The notes beneath the pieces were generated by a model. That model was given only the letters and a program-made list of their open reading frames with translations. It ran no database searches and was not told the DNA's origin. From the NCBI GenBank assembly GCA_013397795.1, contig VZTJ01002448.1, positions 1,293,570-1,357,569 on the forward strand: a DNA stretch of 64,000 bases, given 5' to 3'. The stretch is from Orthonyx spaldingii. Taxonomy: Eukaryota > Chordata > Aves > Passeriformes > Orthonychidae. The stretch's first letter is position 1. Every line of letters starts with the position of its first letter. Below are positions 27,601 through 36,016 of this stretch, piece after piece. The position numbers and the translations under genes are program-made.

Positions 27601-30600
27601 TTAGAGCTTCTTCTGTGGAATTCAAGCAAGAGTGTTCCAGGCAAGTGGTTGATGACAGCGAAGTTTTCAAGAAGATTCAAGGTTTGTGTCTACCAGAACC
27701 CATTAATTTCAATTTCCGTATTTCTGTCTTTACACCTCAATGCAATGAACAATAGTGATGTTATAAAGATTTTATTCATGTAAATGAAATTAAACAACAG
27801 TTACATATCAGAATGTTATTACTTATTATTTTATCAGAATATTATTAGAATCTGATACCAGCACAAATCAATGATAAGAATGCTTTCTCCCGTCTCTTCA
27901 AATAAACAGTCTGGGTAAAGATTGCGCAGAATGTACAGAGTAATTGTGAGTGTAATCAGTAAAATGTTAATCTCTGTGCCAACATAATCCCTGAAAAAAT
28001 TTTGAAGCATAATGCTGATGCTCTGTTACACTGGCATTAAATTTATTATTGGCCAAGTGTGCAAACACCATCTCATTTCTTCCATTAATTTTGTGCTAGG
28101 TTCTTCTTTTGGCCATTATTTCTATACACTGATAAGTTGCATTTTGATGTTCTCTATTATTATGCTTTTTAAAAATAATGAATATATTTGAGTAGTGTAC
28201 TCTGGAACATGTAAATAAATTCTACCGTGTTCCTATCTACAGTCTTTAGGACCAAGGCATAACTTTTTGTTGAAAATTATAGAACCTGTTTGTACAATGC
28301 TGTGTATTATTTTTGTAACCTTGTTGTCAACAAAAATGGTTGATCTGAGCAGCTCACAGCTTGTATAATCTCCCCTGTTTACTGTCATTAACTAAACCAG
28401 TTTTAGGTAGGCACTCCTCAATCACTAGAATCTGCTTGGACATTTACAAAAAAATTCTTGATATAATAATTAGGATTATTTTATAATCTTCCAGTTATTC
28501 CATTTTTTCCCCTTGCTTAATAAGCGCAAGCTGACTTCAATTATCTGACTACAGCTAAGGTGTGCTGGTATGGCCTGGAAGAATGTTGTGTGTGTATACT
28601 TAAAGGCACCTTTTAACATAAGTATGAATTTCAGCTTGACTGGAAAAACTTCCTTCTTTCATCTTGCCCCTATTTGTCTTCAAATTACTTGTATCTACAA
28701 TTTTAAAGGTAAGTAAATGTGCAGGCTGAAGACTTTCATAAGTCTTACTGTAGAAATTGGTCTCTGCATATAATTTGGGAATGATTTTGCCAAATTACTC
28801 ATGTTTATTCTTGTTTCCACATGTACTTAACAAGTTAATACAATAAAGAAGAATCTCTGTGTCTCATAATGGAAGGTTTGCATTGTCTCGAAGTAGTTGT
28901 TCCAAAGTGACTTTGTGTGTTGAATAGTGGCATGTAATCAGTTCTCACAGAAGTAGGCAGTTTTACAATCTGAGCATATAGAGGGCAAAAGCCATTTTTT
29001 CTTTCCTTATGTGGTCTCTTTAAAAAAAGTTTGTTAGATATTTCTTGTTAGACATACTTTATATGATTTCCACTCAAATGTTAAACTCATGGTTTCCTTT
29101 TGTATTCGCATTCTCTCAGCAAAGACAAGGGAGCCTGAATGCCACGTGTATGTCTTTTTAACCAACACCATCATATGTAAACATGGTGTTCTTTACTTCT
29201 ATATTGTGTCCATAGCAAGTGGACAACTTCAGGTAAATATTGTGTCCTTTATTTCTCTAAATCCTCAGGTATATTCAGAGAAAGACTAAGTAAAAGAGGA
29301 GTTCGGGTTATAACAGGCTTAGGAAAGTATTTCCGACAAATAGACAAGGACAGAAATGGTTTTCTCTCTCAGACAGACTTTAAAGAAGCACTAAAAGTAT
29401 TCCATTTGGAAATGCCTGAAGGGGTAAGTCTAGCTGAAACTGTAAATGTGGGTATTATCTTTATTAATTTATGGAATATGTTTTTTTCTTTGCTTAAATC
29501 TATAGTTTAATACCTGGGTTTTGCATGTTTTCTTTTGGTGATGTTTTTTTTTCCCTTGTGGTATATTGGCACTTCTGCATTCAGTTCTATGTGAAGTTTT
29601 TTAAAAAAAAAAAAAATATATTTAAAAACATGTAATCTTTTTTTTACATCATGACATGAAGAAGCAAGTGTGATTGCAATCCATTTTTTTCTTTTCAAGC
29701 TTTAAAAAAATAATGTGGTTTATGCTCTTTACTTAGGTTTTTTCTTTGTTTTATATATTGTGTTGTAGAAATAGCTCACAACTATCAGAACTGCGAATAA
29801 TGTGAATTATGGTCATAAGTGACTGCTGATGACATGCATTATTCTTACAAATCCTTGAGTGAGTTTAGATCCAGAAGTTTGGGGGTTTTTGTGAGAATAC
29901 TGAAATTTCCCATTATAGTGATTGTTTTATTCTTGGATGTAATGAAGAACTTTGACAAAATATTTTTAAATTGCAGGACTTTGAATCCTTATGGCTTATT
30001 CTTGATGATAGCAAGAGTGGTAAGGTCGATTATGGAGAATTTACTCATGCCATATTTGGAGAAATGAATGAATATAGGAAAGCATTTGTAAGAAAAGTAA
30101 GTTTTATTGCAGATACTCTAAGCATAAATATTTTGCAGTCTAACTTTGGAGTTAGTTACTCCTCATATTTTGGTTGTTGGGTTTTGTTGTTGTTTTTCTT
30201 AAGTTCTGTACCTGGAAATGGATTTCTTAAAGTTTTAGATCAGTTTATCAAAAGAAAAGTAAATTAGTGGACTGCATGCTGTTCCATTGTTAAATTAATT
30301 TGTTTTAAATTCTAGGATTAATTTCTTTATTATTTTGAGTCATATGTGCTATTCTTATAGTTCAGTCCAGTGTATAAAGCATCTGGCACCGTGAGACGAT
30401 CTCTTCCAGAAGTCTGTTTCCTTATTTTGGCAAATGACTATGTATGTGTAGACTTTCTTCCCACACTACCTGAAATAGGAGGCAGTAATACTTGTCTCCT
30501 TTGAGACCGACAGTAAGAGTCATTATATTTGTGAAACATGTTATATTTGAAATGCCACTTGTTATTTGTCTATAATGTAATGTGGAGCTGTTTGCAGTAT

Positions 30601-32694
30601 CAAACACTGATGACAAACCAGGCAAATGAGTAGCAACTGGATATCAAGATCAATAAAAATGACATATATTTTCATGCTTTCAATGATGGAGGATCTGACT
30701 CTCCTAGCCTTACGTATCAAGCGTGCGTATTTGAGTAAATTGAAATGAAAATGAAGCTGCTGTTAGCAGTGCTGAGGAGGCTGTGTGGAGGCTTCTGTCA
30801 GAATGACATGGAATCTTAATAATTGGAGGAGGCAGAAGGGAAGCAGCTTAACTTGTGATTTTAAGAATGAGGTAGAAATTAAGGAGAGTAAAACAATTTT
30901 TTTGAGTTGACCAGGGGACACACGTTTGATGTGAAAACTGTTGAGATAAAATAATCATGAAACTACATAATCTAGAATGATTTTCTGATATCTGGTGCCT
31001 TACATAAAATAGGTAAATTGACATAATCTGTTGCACAAGATCTAAAAGTGTTAGGTAGTTAAGTGTGTTTGATCTTTTGATCTTCCCACTTTTTTTTCCC
31101 TTAGATGCTTATATGAAACTCTTTTTTTTCCCCTATAGGCTTATATGAAACTAGATTTCAACAAAACTGGGAGTGTGCCTATGGTAGATGTCAGAAAATG
31201 TTACTGTGCAAAGAAACATCCTCTGGTATTGGCAGGTAATTCACATAAACAAACAAACAAAAATGTGTAACTACAGAAGTTGTCTTGTTAGCAGAGATGG
31301 CAGATCCAGAAACTGGTTGGAAATACAAACTGTTTTCATATTGGCTTAGACTTGAGCCTTTAAAGGGAAACTTTTTTCGTCTGAGGACTTTAAATGAGTG
31401 TCTCCAGAACATGACCACAAATAGTAATGGAGTTCATATACACAATTTTAATACTTGCTCTTTATCAAACTGCTAATACTGTCTGTGTGCAGAGTAGTTC
31501 TTTTCCCTACCTCTGTAAGCAGTTATTTCTCAGCTTTCATCTGTAAGTTATCAGGGGCAAATATGGTATTTACCATTTTCACTTAGTAGGATACTCTCAT
31601 TTTCACATTACTGTTTTCCATCAAAATATGCAAGGATTCCAACTGACATGGAATGTACTCAGCACTTGAATAATTTATTTGGAAGGAACTTAATTTATTT
31701 CTGGGACAAGTTTGTCATCCATTACAGAGGAAATACTCATTTCTTCATTACTTTTTCAGGATTCCCAAAAATGTTTAAAGTCATCCAGTGAAAAAATAGG
31801 AGTTTAAATATTTGTATGTCAGTTTCCAAAACAATACCAAACTAGTCACTGTGGAAGTCTTCATGGTGTCATGATCCTTTCTTATTTACCTGTAGAAGAG
31901 AGGATTTTTTTTATATTGCCAGTGGTTTTAATGGTAACACATGAAGTCACGTGGTGGTATAAGGATACAATATGTGATTTTTTTCCAGTGCTATAATGCC
32001 ATATTTTTCGTATTTTTTTTTCTCAATGCTATGAAATCATCTTGAGTATTATCTTTATAAAATTGCTAGGACACAGATGTAAATTGCAGAACACTCTTTA
32101 AATGCCAATTTCTATCTTAAAGTTTTCCTAGAACTTTGATATTTTATGACAGTAAACACATGCTTTCTTATAAGATAACTTCGGATTCTAGTTTACAAAT
32201 GCATTATGCAGCTTTTGCAGTCATTTGAAGAAAAAAAATTTCCTGATCTCATAATTCATTGCAATTGGCTGAGCCCATGTTTTCTGTTGGTACTTAATTC
32301 TAGCATGATGTTAAAGTAAGGTAATTTCTACAGATGGTATTAAGTGAACCAGTGACTTAATTCTGAAATCAGAATACTGAATTTGTTAATGAAAAAATAA
32401 TTGCAAGCTAAAAAATAATTGCAAGCTAAAATTTGAAAGTTTCTTGCCTAAAGTATATTAAATGCCACATATTCACTCTTCTTTAAAATGAATTTAATAG
32501 AAAAATATACTTTCATAGGCAAAGCTGTAGAAGAAGAAATTAAGTCGTCATTTCTAGAAACATTAAGAGAGTCTTGCAGCAACCCCAATGAAGTGTCCTA
32601 TTCTGAGTTTGAAGATTACTATGAAGGATTAAGTTTTGGAATCATGGGTGATGATGATTTTGTTAATATCTTAAGGAATTCGTGGGGAATTTAG
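3551..32694 (+). CDS. CAPS2: CAPS2, calcyphosine-2 (whole gene span, 18 coding exons)
   Basis: Calcyphosine-2 is an EF-hand calcium-binding protein. Joining 18 exons that all have GT/AG boundaries and matching phases gives one open frame of 595 codons from ATG 3551 to TAG 32692-32694. The start MDLEVKGVAA and the end (NILRNSWGI) agree closely with human CAPS2 as I recall it. The N-terminal 200 residues are polar and low-complexity. A Glu/Lys/Arg-rich segment lies at about 199-221. Residues about 276-365 resemble a DM10 domain, as in EFHC1. EF-hand loops lie at 439-450, 475-486 and 511-522. The first two keep Asp at position 1 and Gly at position 6, and end in Asp and Glu respectively. The third keeps Asp and Gly and ends in Asp. 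KCNC2 follows on the same strand. The protein is longer than the roughly 557 residues I remember for human. No frameshift or premature stop is present, so the gene looks intact. Confidence 0.93.
4450..4484. repeat. Perfect 16-bp inverted repeat with 3-base loop
   Basis: The arm GATTTGGAATGAAAAA at 4450-4465 is followed by GGA and then its exact reverse complement at 4469-4484. It is intronic, and pairing does not extend beyond 16 bp. Confidence 0.9.
4930..5240. other. Intronic patch with raised GC and CpG
   Basis: The sequence around ACGTGCGTGCC and GGTGGCGGCGCTC is much richer in CpG than the surrounding intron, and CpGs continue to about 5240. I do not recognise a repeat family, exon or tRNA-like structure. 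It might be an old repeat, an alternative promoter or an enhancer. Confidence 0.35.
5959..6005 (+). CDS. CAPS2: CAPS2 coding exon 2 (residues 27-41)
   Basis: Acceptor TTTTAG ends at 5958 and donor GTAAGT starts at 6006. The exon encodes GWRPDRQATHSPRPP plus two bases of the next codon, which join exon 3 to give Glu. Confidence 0.82.
6006..7542 (+). other. CAPS2 coding intron 2
   Basis: Apart from the CR1 fragment at 6213-6530 I see only AT-rich unique sequence. Confidence 0.5.
6213..6530 (-). mobile_element. CR1 LINE 3' fragment
   Basis: In reverse orientation it carries the typical avian CR1 3' wording: a GGAAGAGACC-like start, GGTCCAACCACCCTGCTCAAG, CTCTGGGCAATCTGTTCCAGTG and TTGTCCTGTTGCTGGGCACC-like blocks. 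It lies in CAPS2 coding intron 2 and keeps no complete gene. The 3' UTR repeat tail is lost. Confidence 0.85.
7543..7588 (+). CDS. CAPS2: CAPS2 coding exon 3 (residues 42-57)
   Basis: Acceptor CTGCAG ends at 7542 and donor GTAATT starts at 7589. The peptide VPCLDLGRLGDSDEE corresponds to the conserved VPRLDLGSL-type stretch of human CAPS2. Ends in phase 0. Confidence 0.87.
7713..7823 (+). CDS. CAPS2: CAPS2 coding exon 4 (residues 58-94)
   Basis: Acceptor TTTTAG ends at 7712. The donor GTCAGT at 7824 is weaker than its neighbours but conforms to GT. Encodes 37 residues rich in Ser and Gln, with a TPYAQ motif near the end that has a counterpart in human. Phase 0 at both ends. Confidence 0.82.
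7824..8645 (+). other. CAPS2 coding intron 4
   Basis: AT-rich non-coding sequence with no recognised element. Confidence 0.5.
8646..8678 (+). CDS. CAPS2: CAPS2 coding exon 5 (residues 95-105, microexon)
   Basis: A 33-base exon, VSGKLCQNKME, between AACAG (ending 8645) and GTAAGG (8679). Phase 0 at both ends, so skipping it would keep the frame. It matches the short Lys-Leu-x-Gln-Asn segment of human CAPS2. Confidence 0.75.
8679..10644 (+). other. CAPS2 coding intron 5, with assembly gap
   Basis: Non-coding. It contains a pyrimidine-rich CT/T tract and an assembly gap at 9600-9652. Nothing else was recognised. Confidence 0.5.
9521..9674. repeat. CT/T-rich microsatellite with 53-base N gap
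   Basis: A run of CTCTCTTTCTTTCTCTCTC units leads into poly-T. It is broken by N from 9600 to 9652 and continues as poly-T to about 9673. The true length of the homopolymer is unknown. On the minus strand this reads as a GA/A tract. Confidence 0.85.
10645..10800 (+). CDS. CAPS2: CAPS2 coding exon 6 (residues 106-157)
   Basis: Acceptor GAGCAG ends at 10644 and donor GTAGCT starts at 10801. Encodes 52 residues with the conserved PENLPSPTD motif followed by a Lys/Tyr/Glu-rich stretch. Phase 0 at both ends. Confidence 0.88.
10801..13231 (+). other. CAPS2 coding intron 6
   Basis: Mostly AT-rich. A C-rich block at about 10920-11060 (CCCCCTCCCCGCTACC and surrounding sequence) stands out and may be an old repeat, possibly LTR-derived, that I cannot name with confidence. 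Confidence 0.4.
13232..13354 (+). CDS. CAPS2: CAPS2 coding exon 7 (residues 158-198)
   Basis: Acceptor GTGTAG ends at 13231 and donor GTAAGT starts at 13355. Contains FVTLDKKALLQQ, matching the human LTTLDRKAILQQ segment. Phase 0 at both ends. Confidence 0.88.
13676..13742 (+). mobile_element. CR1 LINE extreme 3' end
   Basis: Short tail: GTGGGTCTCTTCCAGCTCAG followed by ATATTCTATGATTCTGTGG, the usual CR1 terminus with its ATTCTATGATTCT repeats. Confidence 0.75.
13865..14155 (-). mobile_element. Degenerate CR1 LINE fragment
   Basis: Diverged reverse-oriented CR1 text: CTCTAGGCAACATCTTC, then GAAGAAGTTCTTCC, and further along CAAACTCCCTTAGTTGCTCC. It is separate from the plus-strand tail just upstream and looks older. 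Confidence 0.55.
15217..16207 (+). mobile_element. CR1 LINE, 3' kilobase with reverse-transcriptase remnants
   Basis: Starts inside the reverse-transcriptase region (GGGTCCATCTTAGGCCCTGT encodes the S-I-L-G-P block, followed by an L-F-N-I-F-I-N-like stretch) and runs through the C-terminal part of ORF2 to the 3' end (GATTTTGTGATTC). Frames shift several times, so it encodes no complete protein. 5' truncated, as is typical of CR1. Confidence 0.9.
17839..17906 (+). CDS. CAPS2: CAPS2 coding exon 8 (residues 199-221)
   Basis: Acceptor TTGCAG ends at 17838 and donor GTAAAT starts at 17907. Encodes EDVAAERRKQAVVEQVMVDQ and then Leu-Cys, a charged helical segment conserved in human. Ends with two bases of an Arg codon. 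Confidence 0.88.
17907..20243 (+). other. CAPS2 coding intron 8
   Basis: AT-rich. Contains a CR1 tail at 19685-19803 and a short palindrome at 18373-18394 (8-bp arms). Nothing else was recognised. Confidence 0.5.
19685..19803 (+). mobile_element. CR1 LINE 3' end
   Basis: Contains GATGGAACTCTGAGCAACCT, GGAACTAGATGATCTTTAAA and TATTCTATGATTCTGTGG, the canonical last 120 bases of avian CR1. Confidence 0.85.
20244..20363 (+). CDS. CAPS2: CAPS2 coding exon 9 (residues 221-261)
   Basis: Acceptor GGCCAG ends at 20243 and donor GTAAGT starts at 20364. Begins AVISDPEQ and ends FRKRTLHETK, both nearly identical to human; the middle is variable. The split codons at both ends complete Arg and Lys. Confidence 0.88.
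20364..21471 (+). other. CAPS2 coding intron 9
   Basis: Non-coding on the + strand. On the minus strand, 20390-20569 reads as an unusually Lys-rich open frame of unknown meaning. Confidence 0.45.
21472..21546 (+). CDS. CAPS2: CAPS2 coding exon 10 (residues 261-286)
   Basis: Acceptor TCACAG ends at 21471 and donor GTAATC starts at 21547. Encodes LTENMLSNKLRFDSRIIS, matching human, and begins the DM10-like region at the LRFD motif. Confidence 0.9.
21547..23066 (+). other. CAPS2 coding intron 10
   Basis: Its 3' half is a CR1 copy (22330-22985) that ends about 80 bases before the exon 11 acceptor. The first 780 bases are AT-rich with no recognised element. Confidence 0.5.
22330..22985 (+). mobile_element. 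CR1 LINE 3' fragment, relatively well preserved
   Basis: Reads through GATGAGAAGCTCAACATGA, TCTCTTATGAAGACAGGCTG, TTAGATATTAGGAAGAAGTT and GGAACTAGATGATCTTTAAG to CCTTCCAACTCAAAGCATTC. It covers the end of CR1 ORF2 and the 3' UTR. No intact frame. Confidence 0.92.
23067..23162 (+). CDS. CAPS2: CAPS2 coding exon 11 (residues 286-318)
   Basis: Acceptor TTCTAG ends at 23066 and donor GTAGGA starts at 23163. Encodes NGHDACRELIGFFFTCDKSL and then TVYEFRQFGKN, the core strands of the DM10-like region. A run of nine T codes for the conserved Phe-Phe-Phe. A CR1 3' end lies only about 80 bases upstream. Confidence 0.9.
23270..23363 (+). CDS. CAPS2: CAPS2 coding exon 12 (residues 318-349)
   Basis: Acceptor TCACAG ends at 23269 and donor GTAAGT starts at 23364. 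Only 107 bases of intron separate it from exon 11. Contains ALPFIQKGVYQH and ends LSDFYI, the part of DM10-like domains that precedes the G-A-x-L/I-x-F strand. Confidence 0.9.
23364..24623 (+). other. CAPS2 coding intron 12
   Basis: AT-rich. A short stretch at 23585-23690 has an exon-like look but no in-frame link to the neighbouring exons, whose phases already join. No element recognised. Confidence 0.45.
24624..24739 (+). CDS. CAPS2: CAPS2 coding exon 13 (residues 350-388)
   Basis: Acceptor CAACAG ends at 24623 and donor GTAAGT starts at 24740. Begins GANLTFRSADHNLPESV, close to human, and closes the DM10-like region. Ends with two bases of a Lys codon. Confidence 0.9.
24740..27604 (+). 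other. CAPS2 coding intron 13
   Basis: Contains one CR1 fragment (25598-25975). The rest is AT-rich with no recognised element. Confidence 0.5.
25598..25975 (-). mobile_element. CR1 LINE 3' fragment
   Basis: Reverse-oriented CR1: ATCATGGGGTCGTAGAAAGG start, then CCCTAGTCCATCCCCCCTAC, a diverged internal part and CATTGCCTCTTGTCTTGTCA. More diverged than the 22330 copy. Confidence 0.8.
27605..27681 (+). CDS. CAPS2: CAPS2 coding exon 14 (residues 388-414)
   Basis: Acceptor CTTTAG ends at 27604 and donor GTTTGT starts at 27682, a weaker donor. Encodes a linker ending DDSEVFKKIQ that leads into the EF-hand half. Ends one base into a Gly codon. Confidence 0.85.
27682..29268 (+). other. CAPS2 coding intron 14
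   Basis: AT-rich non-coding sequence with no recognised element. Confidence 0.5.
29269..29423 (+). CDS. CAPS2: CAPS2 coding exon 15 (residues 414-465, EF-hand 1)
   Basis: Acceptor CCTCAG ends at 29268 and donor GTAAGT starts at 29424. Contains RGVRVITGLGKYFRQ and the EF loop DKDRNGFLSQTD, with Asp1, Asp3, Asn5, Gly6 and a final Asp in place of the usual Glu. Near-identical to human. Confidence 0.94.
29424..29976 (+). other. CAPS2 coding intron 15
   Basis: T-rich non-coding sequence with an A-run at about 29601-29615. An open frame that enters exon 16 from upstream is intronic in its 5' part. Confidence 0.5.
29977..30096 (+). CDS. CAPS2: CAPS2 coding exon 16 (residues 466-505, EF-hand 2)
   Basis: Acceptor TTGCAG ends at 29976 and donor GTAAGT starts at 30097. 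EF loop DDSKSGKVDYGE has Asp1, Ser3, Ser5, Gly6, Asp9 and Glu12, a canonical calcium loop. The exon ends GEMNEYRKAFVRK, as in human. Confidence 0.94.
30097..31138 (+). other. CAPS2 coding intron 16
   Basis: AT-rich non-coding sequence. Its last 50 bases carry a duplicated splice acceptor. Confidence 0.55.
31089..31152 (+). repeat. Tandem duplication of a splice acceptor and exon start (2 x 32 bp)
   Basis: Copy 1 (31089-31120) and copy 2 (31121-31152) share C-T8-CCC and GCTTATATGAAACT and differ only around the AG (TTAGAT versus CTATAG). Copy 2 is the functional acceptor plus the first 14 bases of exon 17. Confidence 0.9.
31139..31235 (+). CDS. CAPS2: CAPS2 coding exon 17 (residues 506-538, EF-hand 3)
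   Basis: The acceptor CTATAG ends at 31138 and the donor GTAATT starts at 31236. EF loop DFNKTGSVPMVD has Asp1, Asn3, Thr5, Gly6 and a final Asp, so binding may be weaker. RKCYCAKKH is identical to human. A duplicated acceptor copy lies just upstream at 31089-31120. Confidence 0.93.
31236..32518 (+). other. CAPS2 coding intron 17
   Basis: AT-rich. An 18-bp unit is exactly tandemly repeated at 32392-32427. No mobile element recognised. Confidence 0.5.
32392..32427. repeat. Exact 18-bp tandem duplication
   Basis: The unit AAAAAATAATTGCAAGCT occurs twice without mismatch, about 90 bases before the last CAPS2 exon. Probably a recent slippage or duplication event. Confidence 0.9.
32519..32694 (+). 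CDS. CAPS2: CAPS2 coding exon 18 (residues 538-595, stop codon)
   Basis: Acceptor TCATAG ends at 32518. Encodes EEEIKSSFLETLRESC, EVSYSEFEDYYEGLSFGI and the terminal NILRNSWGI, then TAG. This segment corresponds to a degenerate fourth EF-hand. The reading frame stays open upstream of the acceptor, but that part is intronic. Confidence 0.94.
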
Positions 32695-32974
32695 AGCGGA
32701 AGATGGCAAAAAAGAAGAGATATTTTTTACACAAGGAGTGACTAAATAAGAGAGGATTTATTCTTGATGTGCATTACTTTTATAATTAGTGCCTTAAACT
32801 GATTTCAGGGACTGAAAACGTTAGATGCTTTCAGAATAATACATGGCAAATTTTGTGGAGTGTTGTTGAGTTATGCTAGCCACTCTTCTAATAAAAATGC
32901 TGTCACGTCTTTTCACTGGAAATAATTACAGCTGTTTCCCATACCGAAGCCATAATTTTTTATATTAAAATAAA
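32695..32974 (+). terminator. CAPS2: CAPS2 3' UTR with two AATAAA polyadenylation signals
   Basis: AATAAA occurs at 32890-32895 and again at 32969-32974, about 200 and 280 bases after the stop. T/GT-rich sequence follows the second (about 33040-33065). Either may be used. Confidence 0.65.
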
Positions 32975-34799
32975 GCATCCTATTTTAAAACAAGAGGGAA
33001 TTAGAATACTAAAATGCCTGAAGGGCTATGTGAAAGAGAAAATTTTGTTTTATGATGCATTGTGAAAAGCTTCAGATTTGACTGCGTAAATGTCAATGGT
33101 AACTTTTCTTCAGAAATCTTCTTATTCTTTGTCTCACTTTTTCTTATGCTGGTACTTAGCTTGAAAGAGAGCAGGTCATCCTTTTCCAGTTTTGGGGATG
33201 TCTGCAGTACTGAAAGTGCAGAGATGTTCACAGCATTTAGCCCCTTGGCCTGTACATCATCTTGACTGATCTTACTTTGTCATTTTGGTCAGGCATCCGA
33301 AGCTGAGTATTGAATCTCAAAGGTTTTAGTAATCACACATGTATGTTGTAACGCATATCTTCCTTTCCTGTATTTTGCTAAGTGGTTTTCGAAACAAATA
33401 ATTATATTTAAATATCTGTTTTCTTTATATTGCGGGGATTTTTTTAAATTAAAACATAACAATTATATATTTTGTCAAACTGATATATGGCATTTCCTAT
33501 CTACTCTCATAGTATAAAACAGAAAAGTATTTTAAAAAAAGCCCAAAGCAACCACCTCTGCCACCAAAAAAATTAAATAATAAATTAAAATATTCTTTTC
33601 TACTTCAGATGTTCTGACAGATACTCTTTTCAATATAGTACATCTTGTTAATTCTGTAAAATTCTTTGTGTTAAGAAATAAAAATATATAGTTAATGAGA
33701 GGCTTTGGTTTTGATAGACCTGTCACTGAAAATAACTGTATGTTGAACTGCATTTCTTAAGCCTATGCAATTAAAATATATAAGCTTGCTCTGAGCTTGT
33801 CTGCCTGGTTTTGAATTTATAGTCTGTGCTTAAAAGAACCTTATTCTGCGACAGAATTTGTGTTTCATAGTAATTAAAGAGCAGTGCTGAAATGGATGCT
33901 GAAATGAGGGACTTTGGTCCCCCTGTGGCTGACTAGTATAGTCTAGATATAGTACTGCTTGTTCTAATAGCTTGTTTGTTTTTATGTCTAGATTGTTTGA
34001 CCTTGGCCTCAATTGTGACAACTATTGGAGGTTCTACTCTAAATCCTCAAATGAGGGATTTTGGGGGTGCAAAAGTTCATATGTATTTGTTTACAGGGAA
34101 AGGCAGATTTTGTCAGTGCTTATCCAAGCAAGAATTCTGACTTCTTGTGATTTTCTTGTTCCCAATTCCTGCTAGAATTTCTCTCGCTGGAAAGGTTTTG
34201 TTAGTGTTCTTGGAACTGGTGATTCTGAGAAGGGCAACTTCAGCTGGTTGTAGAGGGATCTGCTTGTTAATGTGTCCATTCAAATAATCAACAAAATACC
34301 AAGTGGCATTGTTGTTAGTTTTTTAAAGAATCACGTGCTTTATTTAGACTTGTTCACTTAGGAGAATTGTACCAACAGATAAAACTGTAGCTCAATTTAA
34401 TGAATGAAAGTGATTGTGAAATGAGGTATTGACATACTTCTTTTTGCAATGTTTAGTTTTATTGTGAAGCTTTTAGGAAAATTGTTCCACATTTTCCTAT
34501 GGAATACAAAAATTCAAGACAAGTAGATGTATACTAAGTGGCCTGCTTGTCAGAAGAAGCTGTATAGGTCACATCTGCCACAAATTAAGTGTTCTTTATT
34601 TTGTTGTTATCATGGAAATGAGGTGCTGTTATAAGAACATAAATGTGGTAGTCCCGCATTATTTTATCTGAAGACAGATCTCTAACAGGATAATCTAAGA
34701 TAAATTCTGAAAGTCAAAATTTGCCTGAAAATGAAAGCAATACTCTGGTGATTATGTGAAGTCTGCTAGCTATGTAATTTCTGTACTACAAGGTCAATA
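32975..34799. other. Intergenic AT-rich sequence after CAPS2
   Basis: No gene or recognised mobile element. Short open frames lack splice or coding support. Confidence 0.5.
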
Positions 34800-36016
34800 G
34801 CTACAAGGTCAGTTACGCAGGTCCTGCTTGACCAACGGGATCTCCTTTAATGATCAAGAGACCTACCTAGTGGATGAGGGAAAGGCTTTGGGTGTTGTCT
34901 ACCTGGACTTCAGTGAAGCCTTTGACACCATTTTCCACAGCATTCTCCTGGAGAAACTGGCTGCTCATGGCTTGGACAGGTGCACTGTTTGCTGGGTAAA
35001 AAACGTGGCTGGTTGGCTAGTCCAAGAGGGTGGTGGTGAAAGGACTCACATCCAGCTGGTGATGGGTCACTGGTGGTGTCTCCCAGGGCTCAGTAGTGGG
35101 GATAGTCCTTTTTAATGCCTTTATTGATGATCTGGATGATGGAGAGAATCAAGTGCCCACTTAGTAAGTTTTCAGACTGCGTGGGAGTGTTGATCTGCTG
35201 GAGGTCAGGGAGCATCTGCAGAGGGATCTGGATGGGCTGGATTGAGGGGCTGAGGCCAGTTGTATGAGGTTCAACAAGGCCAAGTGCTGGGTTCTGCACC
35301 TGGGTCACAACAACCTCATGCAGCACTACAGGCTGGGGACAGAGTGGCTGGACAGTGGCCTGGTGAAAAAGGATGTGGGGGTGCTGGTTGGCAGCAGCTG
35401 AACATGAACCAACACATGCCCACGTGGCCAAGAAGGCCAATGGCATCCAGGCCTGTATCAGCAACAGTGTGGCCAGCAGGACCAGGGCAGAGATTGTCTC
35501 CCCCTCTGTACTCGGCCACTGGTGAGGCCACACCTCAAGTCCTGCATCCAGTTCTGGGCCTCTCATTTCAAGAAAGACATTGAGGTGCTGGAGCAAGTCT
35601 AGAGAAGGGCAACAAGGCTGGTGAAGGGTCTAAAGGGTGACTCATATGAGAGGCACCTGAGGGAGCCAGGGTTGTTTAGTGCAGAGGAAAGGAGGCTCAG
35701 AGAAGACCTTATCACTCTCTACAATTACCTGAAAGGAGTCTGTAGCCAGGGAGATTTGGCCTCTTCTCCCAGGTGACCAGCAACAGGACAAGAGGAAATG
35801 GCCTCAAGCTGCACAACGGGAGTTTGAGGTTGGATATCAGGAAAAAAAAATTCAAAAAAATGGTGATTAAGCATTGGAACAGGCTACCCAGAGAGGTGGT
35901 GGAGTAACCATCCCTGGAAGTGTTCAAGAAATTACTTAGCACATGGTGCTGTTTGGTCAAAGGTTTGACTCTGTGATCTTGAAAGTCTTTTCCAACCTTA
36001 GTGATTCTGTGATCAG
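34800..36016 (+). mobile_element. CR1 LINE, longest copy in the window (about 1.2 kb)
   Basis: Opens in the reverse-transcriptase domain: a frame from 34828 reads VVYLDFSEAFDTIFHSILLE and then KLAAHGLD, the conserved D-F-S-x-A-F-D block. It continues through the ORF2 C-terminus to GTGATTCTGTGATC at the 3' end. Indels break the frame, so the copy is dead. 5' truncated. Strand equals that of CAPS2 and KCNC2. Confidence 0.92.

Noticed and set aside
29819..30267. Open frames overlapping CAPS2 exon 16 with extensions on both sides
   Set aside because: The extensions are intron sequence beyond the AG at 29976 and the GTAAGT at 30097.
34828..35115. Open frame with a D-F-S-E-A-F-D motif
   Set aside because: Not a host gene: it is the reverse-transcriptase remnant of the CR1 copy at 34800-36016.
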